Source: Limosilactobacillus reuteri subsp. reuteri (GTDB lineage: Bacteria; Bacillota; Bacilli; Lactobacillales; Lactobacillaceae). From it: a stretch of 64,000 nucleotides of DNA. Under the pieces are notes generated by a model. It saw only the letters and a list, made by a program, of their open reading frames with translations, searched no databases and was not told the DNA's origin. The translations under genes and the position numbers were made by a program. Positions 23,894 to 33,193 of this stretch are shown here, one piece after another. The stretch lies in contig NC_009513.1 of the NCBI RefSeq assembly GCF_000016825.1, positions 1,558,501 through 1,622,500 of the forward strand, written 5' to 3'. Position 1 is the stretch's first letter, and each line of letters begins with the position of its first letter.

Positions 23894-25315
23894 TTACCAC
23901 ATTCCAATAACTTTCATCCAAAGACTACCAATACCGATCCATACGACAAGGTAGAAAATACCAAGGACTAAGTTTAATGACCACCACTTCGATTGTGGAA
24001 CATAACCTGAACCAAAGAGAACAGGAGCTGGACCAGAAGCGTAGTGAGTAGTAGATGCCATTAAGTTACCGAAGAAACCAAGCATCAAAGCTGCAAGCAT
24101 TGGTGGAACATGAGCTGAAATAGCAACAGCCAAGAATGCACTATACATTGCAGTTACGTGAGCAGTAGAACTAGCAAATAGGTAATGTGAGTAGAAGTAA
24201 GCAATAATTAAGATCACTAATACCAAAATCCAGTTCATACCGTGAAGCGAGTTACCAACAGTCTTACTCAACCATGGAATAAATCCTAAAGTTGTCAATT
24301 GACCGGCCATCATAACAAGAACAGAGAACCATGTCAAAGTATTCCAAGCTCCCGTTTCATGAAGAACATCTTGCCAACTTAACACACCACAGAAGAGTAA
24401 CAACCCTAATGCAATAAATGCAGCAAGTGTTGCATCGATCCCGATAAAACTTCCGACAATCCAGAGAACTAAGGCAATAACAAAGATAACAGCCATTAAT
24501 TTTTCTGGTAAAGTCATTGCTCCCATTTTAGAGAGTTCGTCTTCTGCCCATTGCTTAGCATTAGGAGTTTCCTTAATTTCAGGTGGATACATTTTGTAGA
24601 TCAACCATGGAACAATGATTAAGGAAATAATCCCTGGTACCAAGGCAGCTAAGAACCAACCAACCCAAGTAATGTTTACACCATTACTCTTGGCAAGTGT
24701 TTGAACCAATGGGTTAGCGGCCATGGCTGTCATAAACATTGCCGCAGTAATCATATCACCATGATATTCAGCAAAGATCAAGAAAGAACCGATTTTACGT
24801 TCTGTTCCTTTTTTAGGATCTGAACCAAACGATTGAGACAATGATTCAATGATTGGGTATAAAACACCACCAGCACGCGCAGTGTTACTTGGTGTAGCTG
24901 GTGCTAAAATCAAATCAACACCGATCAAGGAGTAAGCAAGTCCTAAAGTCCGCTTACCAAATGCCTTAACAAAGTTCAATGCAATCCGCCGACCAAGTCC
25001 GGTCTTAATGAATCCCCGGGCAATGAAGAAGGCCATTGCGATCATCCAAATCGATGCATTCCCAAAACCAACAATTGCTTTTTCCATTGGAACTGTCTTT
25101 GTTAAAACAGTTAAAGCAAAAGCAATAATTGAAACACCACCAATTGGAAGTGGACGGGTAATACATGCAATGATTGTAGCGACAAACAAAGCAAACATAT
25201 GCCAACCAGCAACTGGAACGGCAGCCGGTTTAATAGGAGTCATAAACCATAAAATCAAACCAATAATAACAGGCCAAATGAACCCCTTATAATTTACACT
25301 TTCTAATTTTTTCAT
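23894..25315 (-). CDS. DASS-family dicarboxylate (malate/succinate-type) transporter
   Basis: A 473-residue membrane protein of the divalent-anion:Na+ symporter/antiporter family, with 12 or so helices. Typical parts are ITRPLPIGGVSIIAFALTVL, the LAPATPSNTARAGGVLYPII motif (TPSNT, substrate-binding hairpin) and SHYLFASSTAHVTAMYSAFL with the second hairpin. CitT/TtdT-type members exchange citrate, tartrate or malate for succinate. It lies between a fumarate reductase flavoprotein and a LysR gene, which fits malate or fumarate uptake in exchange for succinate. AAGGAA lies before the ATG. Exact substrates are inferred. Confidence 0.88.
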   Translation of the reverse strand: MKKLESVNYKGFIWPVIIGLILWFMTPIKPAAVPVAGWHMFALFVATIIACITRPLPIGGVSIIAFALTVLTKTVPMEKAIVGFGNASIWMIAMAFFIARGFIKTGLGRRIALNFVKAFGKRTLGLAYSLIGVDLILAPATPSNTARAGGVLYPIIESLSQSFGSDPKKGTERKIGSFLIFAEYHGDMITAAMFMTAMAANPLVQTLAKSNGVNITWVGWFLAALVPGIISLIIVPWLIYKMYPPEIKETPNAKQWAEDELSKMGAMTLPEKLMAVIFVIALVLWIVGSFIGIDATLAAFIALGLLLFCGVLSWQDVLHETGAWNTLTWFSVLVMMAGQLTTLGFIPWLSKTVGNSLHGMNWILVLVILIIAYFYSHYLFASSTAHVTAMYSAFLAVAISAHVPPMLAALMLGFFGNLMASTTHYASGPAPVLFGSGYVPQSKWWSLNLVLGIFYLVVWIGIGSLWMKVIGMW

Positions 25316-25387
25316 TTCCTTATCCCTTATATAGTTAAGTAATTAATTGATAATTGCTCTAGGCAGTTTCTCCCTGCCCATTATTTT

Positions 25388-26782
25388 TTACTTTAAGCCA
25401 CGGGCGTAAACAGTTACTTGTTGACCTGCTTGCCGTCCAAAGACAATTGTTTCTGCAATTGAGTTACCACCAACACGGTTATTACCATGTAAACCACCAG
25501 CAACTTCACCTGCAGCGTATAATCCCTTGATTACATCCCCATTGCCATCAAGCACTTGAGTCTTTGTATTAATATGAATACCACCCATAGTGTAGTGAAT
25601 TGCAGGTGCAATATGAATTGCGAAGAATCCTGGCTTAGTAATTCCACGATCCATTCCTGTTGTCCGATGGAATTCTTTATCGTCATGATTTCCAACAGCT
25701 TCATTCCATGTTGCGACTGTCTTTTTTAAGTTCTCAGGATCCATGTTGAGGTTCTTTGCAAGATCCTCAATCGTATCGCCATGAACAACAAGACCAACTT
25801 TATCGTAAAATTCAATTGCCTTAGCATGGTCACGAATACCTTGGTCAAAAATTAAGTAAGCACTGTGTTCTGGAAGGGCAGTAATCGCATTAGAAACAAT
25901 CTTTCGAGTGTTTAATTCGTTAACAAACCGATTACCTTCAGCATTAACTAAGATTGCACCTTCACCACGGACAGCTTCACCAATAAGGTAAACATGAGGA
26001 TTATCTTGTTGAACAGTTGGGTGAACTTGTACAAGATCCATTTGCATTAATTCACCGCCAACGCCTTCAGCAAGCTTCAAGCCATCACCAGTTGCTCCTG
26101 GTTGATTGGTAGTCTTGTAATCAGCAAGGTCAGGGCGGAACCGTTTCATGTATTCTTTAGAAGCACCGAATCCACCAGTAGCTAAGATAACAGCCTTTGC
26201 GTGGATGGTTTTAATCAGGCCATCAGCATTAGCTTCAACACCGATTACCTTGCCTTCATCATCTTGTAAGAGCTTGTTAACTCTAACCTTGTTGAATACT
26301 GGAATGTTTTCCTTTTGAACAACTTCCAATAAACTCTTTACTAAGAAACCACCAATTGGCGCCATACTTGCTGGACGGTGAGTACGCTTGCGAGACATTC
26401 CACCAGTAATTGTAATGTCATCAAGCTTAATCCCATGATCAGCTAACCAGTCGATTGCTGGGGCTGTGTGATATACAAAGTAACCTAGCATATCCTTGTC
26501 GTTTAGACGTCCACCATCTTGGTATGTTTCGTGGTAGAAATCGGCAACGTTATCAATTACTCCATGTTGTAATTGCACGTTGGTTTCAGCGGCGTTCATT
26601 CCTGAAGAAGCCCGGTTAGTATTTCCACCAAGTTCTTCTTCCTTTTCAAGAACGACCGTCTTCATTCCCAATTCGTTTGCTTGAATTGCTGCGGAAAGAC
26701 CAGTTCCACCAGAACCAATTACAATAACATCGTAATCATTATCTAACTTGCTTACAGATAATGGTTGGAATTTTTCAGCCAT
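25388..26782 (-). CDS. Fumarate reductase flavoprotein (flavocytochrome c-type FAD protein)
   Basis: A 464-residue FAD enzyme. The dinucleotide fold is VIGSGGTGLSAAIQANELGM at residues 21-40, and active-site blocks SRKRTHRPASMAPIGG, HPTVQQDNPHV and HYTMGGIHIN match the fumarate reductase/urocanate reductase group. It lacks the N-terminal FMN-binding domain and any cytochrome part, so it is the soluble short type described in lactobacilli. It should reduce fumarate to succinate and so re-oxidise cofactors. The electron donor is not visible. It lies between the fumarase and DASS genes on one strand; AAAGGAGAG precedes the ATG. Confidence 0.85.
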   Translation of the reverse strand: MAEKFQPLSVSKLDNDYDVIVIGSGGTGLSAAIQANELGMKTVVLEKEEELGGNTNRASSGMNAAETNVQLQHGVIDNVADFYHETYQDGGRLNDKDMLGYFVYHTAPAIDWLADHGIKLDDITITGGMSRKRTHRPASMAPIGGFLVKSLLEVVQKENIPVFNKVRVNKLLQDDEGKVIGVEANADGLIKTIHAKAVILATGGFGASKEYMKRFRPDLADYKTTNQPGATGDGLKLAEGVGGELMQMDLVQVHPTVQQDNPHVYLIGEAVRGEGAILVNAEGNRFVNELNTRKIVSNAITALPEHSAYLIFDQGIRDHAKAIEFYDKVGLVVHGDTIEDLAKNLNMDPENLKKTVATWNEAVGNHDDKEFHRTTGMDRGITKPGFFAIHIAPAIHYTMGGIHINTKTQVLDGNGDVIKGLYAAGEVAGGLHGNNRVGGNSIAETIVFGRQAGQQVTVYARGLK

Positions 26783-26825
26783 GATATTGCTCTCCTTTTA
26801 ATTATATTTAAATGTATTAACAGTC

Positions 26826-26869
26826 AAAAAGAGTGGAACAAGTTCTTTTTATTGCTTATCTCCACTCTT
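26826..26869 (-). terminator. Intrinsic terminator of fumC
   Basis: On the reverse strand AAGAGTGGA pairs with TCCACTCTT around a 23-base loop, then TTTTTGAC. The loop is long, so termination may be incomplete and allow read-through to the fumarate reductase gene. Confidence 0.65.
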
Positions 26870-26900
26870 GCCAAAATTGGCATTACTTTTAACTCAGTTC

Positions 26901-28289
26901 TTATTTATCCCGATCAACGTTGGTCATCTTAAGCATGTCCATCCATTCATCGTATTGTTCTTCAGTAAGCTTACCAGACTTCAAAGCAGCTTCTTTTAAT
27001 GTGCTACCAGCTTTATCGGCAGCTTGAGCAATCTTAGCACTGTCATGGTAACCAATGTGTGGTGACAAGGCAGTAACAGTCATTAATGAATTATCAACTA
27101 ATTCTTCCATCCGCTTTTCATTAACTGTCATTCCGTGGATCATCTTGTCAGCAAATCCAGTAATTGTTCCAGTTAATAAATCAGCTGATTCGAGGAATGC
27201 ATCAATCAATACTGGCTTGTAAACATTCATTTCAAAGTTACCTTGTGATGAAGCCATTGTTACTACAGTATCGTTACCGAATACCCGTAAAGCAGCCATT
27301 GTTACAGCTTCTGCTTGAGTTGGGTTAACCTTACCTGGCATGATTGATGAACCTGGTTCGTTAGCTGGGATATTTAATTCACCGTAACCTGCACGAGGAC
27401 CAGAAGCCAAGAAACGAATATCTTGAGCAAGCTTGAACATGTCGGCTGCTAACGTCTTCAAAGCACCGTGAACAACATCCAAACCAGAGTGGTTAGCTAA
27501 ACCGTAGAACTTGTTTGAATCAGCAGTCAAGTTTAAGCCGTAAACTTCACTAAGCTTTTCAGCAATCTTTTCAGGCATTCCTTCTGCAGCATTCAAACCA
27601 GTACCAACAGCAGTACCACCAATTGCCAATTCATCTAATGTTGGTTCCAAAGTCTTAATGTAATCAAGGTCATGTTCTAAGGAAGCAATGTAACCAGAAA
27701 GTTCTTGACCAAATGTCAATGGAACAGCATCTTGCAAGTGAGTACGTCCAACTTTAACAGTCTTCATGTACTTTTCTTCCTTAACCTTTAATTCATCAAT
27801 CAAGTGTTGAACAGCTGGTTTCAACTTATCAAGCGCTTCTAAAGCAACCACATTCATCGCAGTTGGGAATGTATCGTTTGAACTTTGACCCTTGTTAACA
27901 TCATCATTTGGTAAGATTTCAATGTCAGGGTTAATTTCATGAGCCTTGTGCGCAACAACTTCATTAGTGTTCATGTTGGTTTGGGTACCAGAACCGGTTT
28001 GGTAAACCTTTAATGGGAAGTCCTTCCGCAATTCTTCATCACTTAATGCGAGTAATTCATCAATCGCTTTAACGATTAAATTACCCTTTTCTTCAGAGAT
28101 AGCTTTAGTTTCCATATTAGCTTGGGCCGCTGCCTTTTTAATGTTCAATAAAGCACGGATGATTGCTAATGGCATGTATTGACCGGTTGGGAAGTTATTC
28201 CGACTCCGTTCTGTTTGTGGTCCCCATAATGCTTCAGCAGGGATTTTAACAGGACCTAACGTATCTTCTTCAGTACGGTATTCTGACAT
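26901..28289 (-). CDS. fumC: Fumarate hydratase, class II
   Basis: A 462-residue fumarase of the FumC type, which interconverts malate and fumarate. The superfamily signature GSSIMPGKVNPTQAEA is complete, and GRTHLQDAVPLTFGQE and TGSGTQTNMNTNEV are the other active-site blocks. I chose the ATG at 28289, with GGAGG nine bases before it; an ATG five codons upstream lies over that site. It is flanked by malolactic/malic enzyme and fumarate reductase genes, so it would feed malate to the succinate branch. The upstream region holds a TATAGTCAAAT box (28380-28390) shared with the malolactic/LysR promoter region. Confidence 0.93.
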   Translation of the reverse strand: MSEYRTEEDTLGPVKIPAEALWGPQTERSRNNFPTGQYMPLAIIRALLNIKKAAAQANMETKAISEEKGNLIVKAIDELLALSDEELRKDFPLKVYQTGSGTQTNMNTNEVVAHKAHEINPDIEILPNDDVNKGQSSNDTFPTAMNVVALEALDKLKPAVQHLIDELKVKEEKYMKTVKVGRTHLQDAVPLTFGQELSGYIASLEHDLDYIKTLEPTLDELAIGGTAVGTGLNAAEGMPEKIAEKLSEVYGLNLTADSNKFYGLANHSGLDVVHGALKTLAADMFKLAQDIRFLASGPRAGYGELNIPANEPGSSIMPGKVNPTQAEAVTMAALRVFGNDTVVTMASSQGNFEMNVYKPVLIDAFLESADLLTGTITGFADKMIHGMTVNEKRMEELVDNSLMTVTALSPHIGYHDSAKIAQAADKAGSTLKEAALKSGKLTEEQYDEWMDMLKMTNVDRDK

Positions 28290-28379
28290 CTCAAAAACCT
28301 CCAATATATTAATTGAGCAATTTTGTCTTGTGAAATGTTACACATCATTTACACGTATATCCTACCTTGTAAGTAAAGC

Positions 28380-28390
28380 TATAGTCAAAT
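28380..28390. promoter_or_regulatory. TATAGTCAAAT box upstream of fumC
   Basis: This 11-mer recurs exactly at 30274-30284 in the region between the malolactic enzyme and LysR genes. It is a candidate LysR-type site; the function is inferred from its repetition in two promoters of one pathway. Confidence 0.4.
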
Positions 28391-28489
28391 CTTTAATTTT
28401 CAATAAATTTCACTTATAGCTATTGCCTTACAAACTGTTATAATAGCTTTTTTCAATCGTGTTTGCAAAAGTTTCACAAACTTCGATAC

Positions 28490-28527
28490 AAAAAAACACC
28501 TAAGATTTTTTAATTTCTTAGATGCTT
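28490..28527 (-). terminator. Intrinsic terminator of the malolactic/malic enzyme gene
   Basis: On the reverse strand GCATCTAAGA pairs with TCTTAGGTGT around a short AT-rich loop and is followed by a T-run. The remainder of 28290-28583 is AT-rich promoter DNA of fumC. Confidence 0.8.
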
Positions 28528-28583
28528 TTCTATTTTTGTCTAATAATCTGGTTTTATTATTCACAAAGATGAAAGCTGACTGA

Positions 28584-30212
28584 TTAATATCGTGGTTTCC
28601 AAATTTTCTCTTCTACCACTTTCTTCGCATCAGTAATTTCATCGCCTGCTAAGCCTTGGTCGATAGCAGATTCGGCTACTAGTTCAGCTACTCGCTTAGA
28701 AAACTCTGTTAACTTAGAAACAGGAGGCAACACCGCCGCTCCTGGCTTTTCAGGATCAACTAAGCCGCTTAAAGCATGAGCAGCTGCAGCAAGCATATTA
28801 TCATTTAACACTTTGGCTTCAGCAGCCAAGGCACCAAAACCAACTCCGGGATAAATTAACGCATTGTTAGCTTGCCCAATTTGGTAAACAGTTCCATTAT
28901 ACTCGATATCTTTAACCGGAATTCCCGTTGCGATTAATGCCTTTCCATCAGTCCACTTGAGAAGGTCGGCTGCTTTTGCCTCTGCTAACTTAGTTGGGTT
29001 AGAAAGTGGGAAAATAACAGGCCGTGGAGTATGGGCTGCCACTTCCTTTACAACCGCTTCATCAAAACTTCCTGGCTGAGTGGATGTACCAATCATTACT
29101 GTTGGATGAACAGCCTTAACAATCGCAAGTAAATTAGTTAATTCATCAGCATTAGCAAATTCGCTCCGTTGACGGGTAAATGGCTTTTGCTTTGGTGTTA
29201 AGCCGGGCGTATCGTCAAATAATAATCCTTGCTTGTCAACAAGGTAGAAGTGCTTCTTTGCTTCTTCGGGGGTCAGGCCTTGACGGATCAATTCGTCATA
29301 AAGCATCTTAGCGATTCCCATTCCAGCGGTCCCTGCACCGAATGTTAAGAATGTTTGGTCCGTTAACTTTTCTTTTGAGATATTCATGGCTCCTAGCACA
29401 CCAGCTAAGGCAATAATCCCGGTTCCTTGAATATCATCATTAAAGGTTAAAATCTTATCCTGGTACTTATCAAGAATCCGTGCAGCCGTTCCCCGACCAA
29501 AATCTTCAAAGTGTAATAAACTCTTAGGGAACAATCCTTCAACTGCATCAACAAACTTATCGATAAAGTCAAAGTAAGGTTGTCCCTCAACCCGCTTAAT
29601 TCGATTTCCTAGGTAATTAGCGGACTTCAACAATTTTTCATTATTAGTCCCTGCATCAATAGAAACTGGGAGAACTTGGGATGGATCAATTCCAGCCGCT
29701 GCCGTGTAAACCATTAATTTCCCAACAGAAATGTCAACCCCATTTACACCCCAGTCACCAATGCCAAGGATTCCTTCAGCATCTGTAACAACGATGAGGC
29801 GAATATCACGACCATCGGCGGCATCAGTAAGTTCCTCTTTAATTAAGTCAGGATGCTCAATGCTCAAATATGCAGCATCTTGCGGCTTAATGTAACGTTC
29901 ATTATATTGCTCAATCGCCTCAGCAATTACGGGATCATACACAACCGGCATAAACTCCGCAATATGTTTTTCCATCAAGTAGAAGAAAAGCGTACGGTTA
30001 GTATTGAATACTTCCATCAACAGGTGGCGTTGTTCAATCCGTGAGTTCTTAGATTGATATAACCGGTAGATTTCGTCTGCCTGTTCCTCAATCGTTCTTA
30101 CACAAGATGGTAACAAGCCTAATAAACCATACTTTTTTCGTTCTTCAATTGTAAAAGCAGTTCCCTTATTCTTAAAGGGATCATTCAACATTTGCATTCC
30201 TTTACGCAACAT
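28584..30212 (-). CDS. mleS: Malolactic enzyme / NAD-malic enzyme family protein
   Basis: A 542-residue protein. The opening [20 protein letters not shown], the [16 protein letters not shown] block, [17 protein letters not shown] and [20 protein letters not shown] resemble lactic-acid-bacterial malolactic enzyme MleS (malate to lactate and CO2 with NAD and Mn) more than ordinary malic enzyme; this is from memory of the family, so malic enzyme remains possible. The NAD fold is [14 protein letters not shown] and the metal site lies around FEDFGRGTA and FNDDIQGT. It is divergent from a LysR gene, as mleS is from mleR in other species. Starts at 30212 or seven codons later (AAAGGA precedes that ATG). 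Confidence 0.85.
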   Translation of the reverse strand: MLRKGMQMLNDPFKNKGTAFTIEERKKYGLLGLLPSCVRTIEEQADEIYRLYQSKNSRIEQRHLLMEVFNTNRTLFFYLMEKHIAEFMPVVYDPVIAEAIEQYNERYIKPQDAAYLSIEHPDLIKEELTDAADGRDIRLIVVTDAEGILGIGDWGVNGVDISVGKLMVYTAAAGIDPSQVLPVSIDAGTNNEKLLKSANYLGNRIKRVEGQPYFDFIDKFVDAVEGLFPKSLLHFEDFGRGTAARILDKYQDKILTFNDDIQGTGIIALAGVLGAMNISKEKLTDQTFLTFGAGTAGMGIAKMLYDELIRQGLTPEEAKKHFYLVDKQGLLFDDTPGLTPKQKPFTRQRSEFANADELTNLLAIVKAVHPTVMIGTSTQPGSFDEAVVKEVAAHTPRPVIFPLSNPTKLAEAKAADLLKWTDGKALIATGIPVKDIEYNGTVYQIGQANNALIYPGVGFGALAAEAKVLNDNMLAAAAHALSGLVDPEKPGAAVLPPVSKLTEFSKRVAELVAESAIDQGLAGDEITDAKKVVEEKIWKPRY

Positions 30213-30273
30213 TATCGCCTATCCTTTACCTTTTATCTGTTTCAACAATCTTAGGGTAATTCCAGCGCTAGTT

Positions 30274-30284
30274 TATAGTCAAAT
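30274..30284. promoter_or_regulatory. TATAGTCAAAT box between malolactic enzyme and LysR genes
   Basis: Second exact copy of the 11-mer found upstream of fumC (28380-28390). It is centred between the divergent genes, where LysR proteins commonly bind. Confidence 0.4.
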
Positions 30285-30348
30285 TTATGCTATGATATAA
30301 ATAAAATTGATAGTACCCATTATAATTACTGACAGAAAGGCATTTACT

Positions 30349-31230
30349 ATGAAATTAAACGACCTAAAATATTATCAAGCACTGGTAAAATATAAAAATT
30401 TTTCGCAAGTTGCAGCAAAATTCAATGTCAGTCAACCTACTATTACAATGGCTATCCAACGACTAGAAAAAGATTTTGGCACGTCATTTTTTGTTCGTGA
30501 CCATGTCCATAAACAATTGCATATTACGCCGACCGGTAAGCAATTTGCCGTTCACGTTGACGTTATTTTAAACGAATTAAGGATTGCCCGCCAAGAAATC
30601 AATCAAGCTGAATCATCCAGTATTCGCTTTGGCCTGCCACCTATTATCGGCAATTACTACTTTCCGCCATTGACCCCGCTATTAATGAGAGAAGGACTTT
30701 TAAGTCACTTGGAAACCTCTGAGCACGGTTCTAAGGAAATTCTCAAGATGCTTAAGCACGGCAACCTTGACATGGCATTACTTGGATCGCTTAATCCCCT
30801 AAAAGAAGTGGGCTTAAAAACTACCGAACTAGCTGAGTATCCCTTTAAGATTATCGTTAGTAAGCATCATCCCCTCGCAACTAAAAAGGAGATTGATTTT
30901 GCTACCCTTAAAAATGAACGCTTTATTGTTCCTGATACTGAATTTTTTCATGAGCAAGCCTTTAAGCAAATCTCTCATTTGGCTCATTTTCGTCCCCAAG
31001 TCATCTACCGCACCGCTGACATTCACGTTATCAAAACCATGGTTGCGGAAAATCTTGGAATTGCTTATTTAACAAGTTTAGCGATTACCCTAGAAGATAA
31101 CATTCATTCATTAAATGTTACTAGCCCGTTAAAACAATCATTTCGCCTGTCAGCTGTTACCCGTTCAACTGAACTGTTAACAGCCTCCAAGCAGAAATTA
31201 TGGGATCTCTTAACTACAAAAAAAGAATGA
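30349..31230 (+). CDS. LysR-family regulator, MleR-like
   Basis: A 293-residue LysR protein with helix-turn-helix FSQVAAKFNVSQPTITMAIQ followed by RLEKDFGT, and an effector domain starting at IRFGLPPIIGNYYFP. It is divergent from the malolactic/malic enzyme gene, the classical mleR-mleS arrangement, so it probably activates that gene in response to malate. I chose the ATG at 30349, with AGAAAGG upstream; an in-frame ATG at 30307 lies in the promoter region (near a TATAAT) and lacks a ribosome site. The stop codon is followed after zero to one base by repeat copy 3. It is a paralogue of the LysR protein at 22841-23728. Confidence 0.87.
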   Translation: MKLNDLKYYQALVKYKNFSQVAAKFNVSQPTITMAIQRLEKDFGTSFFVRDHVHKQLHITPTGKQFAVHVDVILNELRIARQEINQAESSSIRFGLPPIIGNYYFPPLTPLLMREGLLSHLETSEHGSKEILKMLKHGNLDMALLGSLNPLKEVGLKTTELAEYPFKIIVSKHHPLATKKEIDFATLKNERFIVPDTEFFHEQAFKQISHLAHFRPQVIYRTADIHVIKTMVAENLGIAYLTSLAITLEDNIHSLNVTSPLKQSFRLSAVTRSTELLTASKQKLWDLLTTKKE

Positions 31231-31425
31231 GAGTGGAAAATAACCTCCTCGACAAGGCGGTGGGCTAAGCTAGAACGATGATTAGCACGGCACGAGCTGA
31301 TTAGCGTTCGTACTTAGCCTCGAGCCTTGTGGCGACGCGAAGCTAGTTTCACGTTATCTTACTATTGTTCATAAAAGCAGTTGAGGCTGGGAGAAAACAA
31401 AAGTTTTCTTCCAGCCTCATCCCTT
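31231..31425 (+). repeat. Composite repeat-terminator element, copy 3 (full length, most diverged)
   Basis: Starts GAGTGGAAAATAACC directly after the LysR stop. The centre keeps CTCGACAAGGC, GGGCTAAG, the inner stem GAACGATGATTAGC / GCTGATTAGCGTTC, then CTTAGCCTCGAGCCTTGTGG. It ends ACGTTATCTTACTATTG and the terminator GAGGCTGGGAGAAAAC / GTTTTCTTCCAGCCTC (31383-31418). Differences in the inner stem from copies 2 and 5 mostly keep base pairing or wobble pairs. The terminator also faces the convergent cyclophilin gene. Confidence 0.8.
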
Positions 31426-31429
31426 TTTA

Positions 31430-32023
31430 TTACTTCTCTTTTTCAATCTTAATTGTTTTAATAATAACGTCTTTCTTAGGCTTATCCATCGCATCCCGCT
31501 TAACCTTGCTGACCTTTTCGACAACATCCATCCCGGATAACACTTGGCCAAATACGGTGTGATGAAAGTCAAGCCACGGTGTACCACCATGTTTTTCGTA
31601 ATAATCAATAATCTCTTGTGGGTACCCAACGGCCTTCATTTGATCAATCATATTTTCTGGAACATGTTCATTAGTGACAATAAAGAATTGACTGCCATTT
31701 GTGTTCGGACCAGCATTAGCCATTGAAAGAGCACCAGTGAAGTTAAATAGTTCTTCAGAAAACTCGTCTTCAAACGGGTGACCATAAATACTTTCGCCAC
31801 CACGGCCGGTTCCAGTTGGGTCGCCACCTTGAATCATAAAATCCGGAATAACCCGGTGAAAAATTACATCATCATAATAATTTTTCTCTGCTAATTTAAC
31901 AAAGTTTTCAACTGTTTTAGGTGCGTACTTTGGAAAAAGTTGGGCCGTAATTGTTCCCATTGTAGTTTCAATTACTGCTTTTGGTCCTTCAACTTCATCC
32001 AATGATAATTGGGGATATTTCAT
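31430..32023 (-). CDS. ppiB: Cyclophilin-type peptidyl-prolyl cis-trans isomerase
   Basis: A 197-residue cyclophilin that speeds proline isomerisation during protein folding. The active-site blocks are FHRVIPDFMIQGGDPTGTGR (the catalytic Arg is in FHRV) and ANAGPNTNGSQFFIVTNEHV. There is no signal peptide or lipobox, so it acts in the cytoplasm. An insert around residues 125-155 (PENMIDQMKAVGYPQEIIDY) makes it slightly longer than the minimal domain, as in other lactobacilli. AAGAGGAGG lies before the ATG. It is monocistronic. Confidence 0.92.
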   Translation of the reverse strand: MKYPQLSLDEVEGPKAVIETTMGTITAQLFPKYAPKTVENFVKLAEKNYYDDVIFHRVIPDFMIQGGDPTGTGRGGESIYGHPFEDEFSEELFNFTGALSMANAGPNTNGSQFFIVTNEHVPENMIDQMKAVGYPQEIIDYYEKHGGTPWLDFHHTVFGQVLSGMDVVEKVSKVKRDAMDKPKKDVIIKTIKIEKEK

Positions 32024-32096
32024 AAATAAAGCCTCCTCTTTTCTCTTCTAAACCTCTCTAACTATCTTAGCAGGAATCAGAAGGAAAAGACAATTA

Positions 32097-33143
32097 TTAG
32101 TCCTCACTAACACGTAATACACAAGCTCCCTTAATATCACCGTGCTTAACATAGCGTAATGCTTCGTCAGCCTTTGCTAGGGGATATTCGTGGACTTCAG
32201 GATGGATATTAAGACGATCAGCTAATGTTAAGAATTCTTCCCCATCACGACGAGTATTACTCTCAACACTCGTTAATGTCTTTTCGTGGAATATTTCTTT
32301 TTGGTAATTCATTGTTGGAATATCAGTCATATGAATACCGGCTAATGCTAATGTCCCCCCTGGAACTAAACTAGCTAAAGCCGGCAAGACCATATCACCA
32401 ACCGGCGCAAAAATGATTGATGAATCCAAAGGAACTGGTGCTGGGTCATAGGAGCCCTGAACAGAAGCACAACCTAATTCTAGGGCGAATTTCTTGGCAT
32501 CCTCACCACGCGTAAAGACATGCACTTCAATTCCCTGAGCAAGTGCAATTTGAGCTGTAATATGAGCTGAACCACCGAAGCCATATAATCCTAGGCGACC
32601 GCCAGCCGGAACATTGGCACGTTCAAAGGCCCGATAACCAATAATCCCTGCACATAATAACGGAGCTGCCTCTAGGGAATCAAACTTTTCTGGAAGCCGA
32701 TATGCAAATCCTTCTGGAACTGTGACATATTCTGCATAACCGCCATCATGATCCCAACCGGTATAAAGTGAATGAGGACAGAGATTCTCATGACCTGATC
32801 GGCAAAACTTGCATACACCACAAGCATGCCGAAACCATGGAATCCCAATTCGCTCACCAAACTTAAATCGTTGTGTCTCTGGTCCAAAGCCGACAACTTT
32901 ACCAACAATTTCATGACCAGGAGTAACGTGTTCGTGGTGAACCGGCAAGTCTCCTTCAGTCACGTGCAAGTCCGTATGACATACTCCACACGTTATTACC
33001 TTAACAAGGACTTCTCCCCGTTTAGGAGTCGGCACAGGCTTTTCGGTAAATTCGATTGGTGATTCCTTACCATCAATCGGCCCAGGAGTTGTGACTGCCC
33101 AAGCCTTCATTGTTTTCGGAATAGCATTTTCGCGTTTTTCCAT
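32097..33143 (-). CDS. Zinc-dependent alcohol dehydrogenase
   Basis: A 348-residue medium-chain dehydrogenase. Catalytic Zn ligands are seen in CGVCHTDLHVTEGD and PGHEIVG, structural Zn ligands in CGVCKFCRSGHENLC, and the cofactor fold in LYGFGGSAHITAQIALAQG. In place of GxGxxG it has GFGGSAH, typical of the AdhA-type enzymes that use NAD(P). It would interconvert aldehydes and alcohols, for example acetaldehyde and ethanol in heterofermentation. The gene is single, between a cyclophilin gene and an unrelated protein. Substrate is not decided by sequence. Confidence 0.9.
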   Translation of the reverse strand: MEKRENAIPKTMKAWAVTTPGPIDGKESPIEFTEKPVPTPKRGEVLVKVITCGVCHTDLHVTEGDLPVHHEHVTPGHEIVGKVVGFGPETQRFKFGERIGIPWFRHACGVCKFCRSGHENLCPHSLYTGWDHDGGYAEYVTVPEGFAYRLPEKFDSLEAAPLLCAGIIGYRAFERANVPAGGRLGLYGFGGSAHITAQIALAQGIEVHVFTRGEDAKKFALELGCASVQGSYDPAPVPLDSSIIFAPVGDMVLPALASLVPGGTLALAGIHMTDIPTMNYQKEIFHEKTLTSVESNTRRDGEEFLTLADRLNIHPEVHEYPLAKADEALRYVKHGDIKGACVLRVSED

Positions 33144-33193
33144 CCTTAAAGACCTCGATTAATTAAATATTTCATTCTCTATTGTAGTGCTTT

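Noticed and set aside
25008..25292. Forward 94-codon frame opposite the DASS gene
   Set aside because: Antisense to conserved membrane helices, with no ribosome site; typical mirror of a hydrophobic protein gene.
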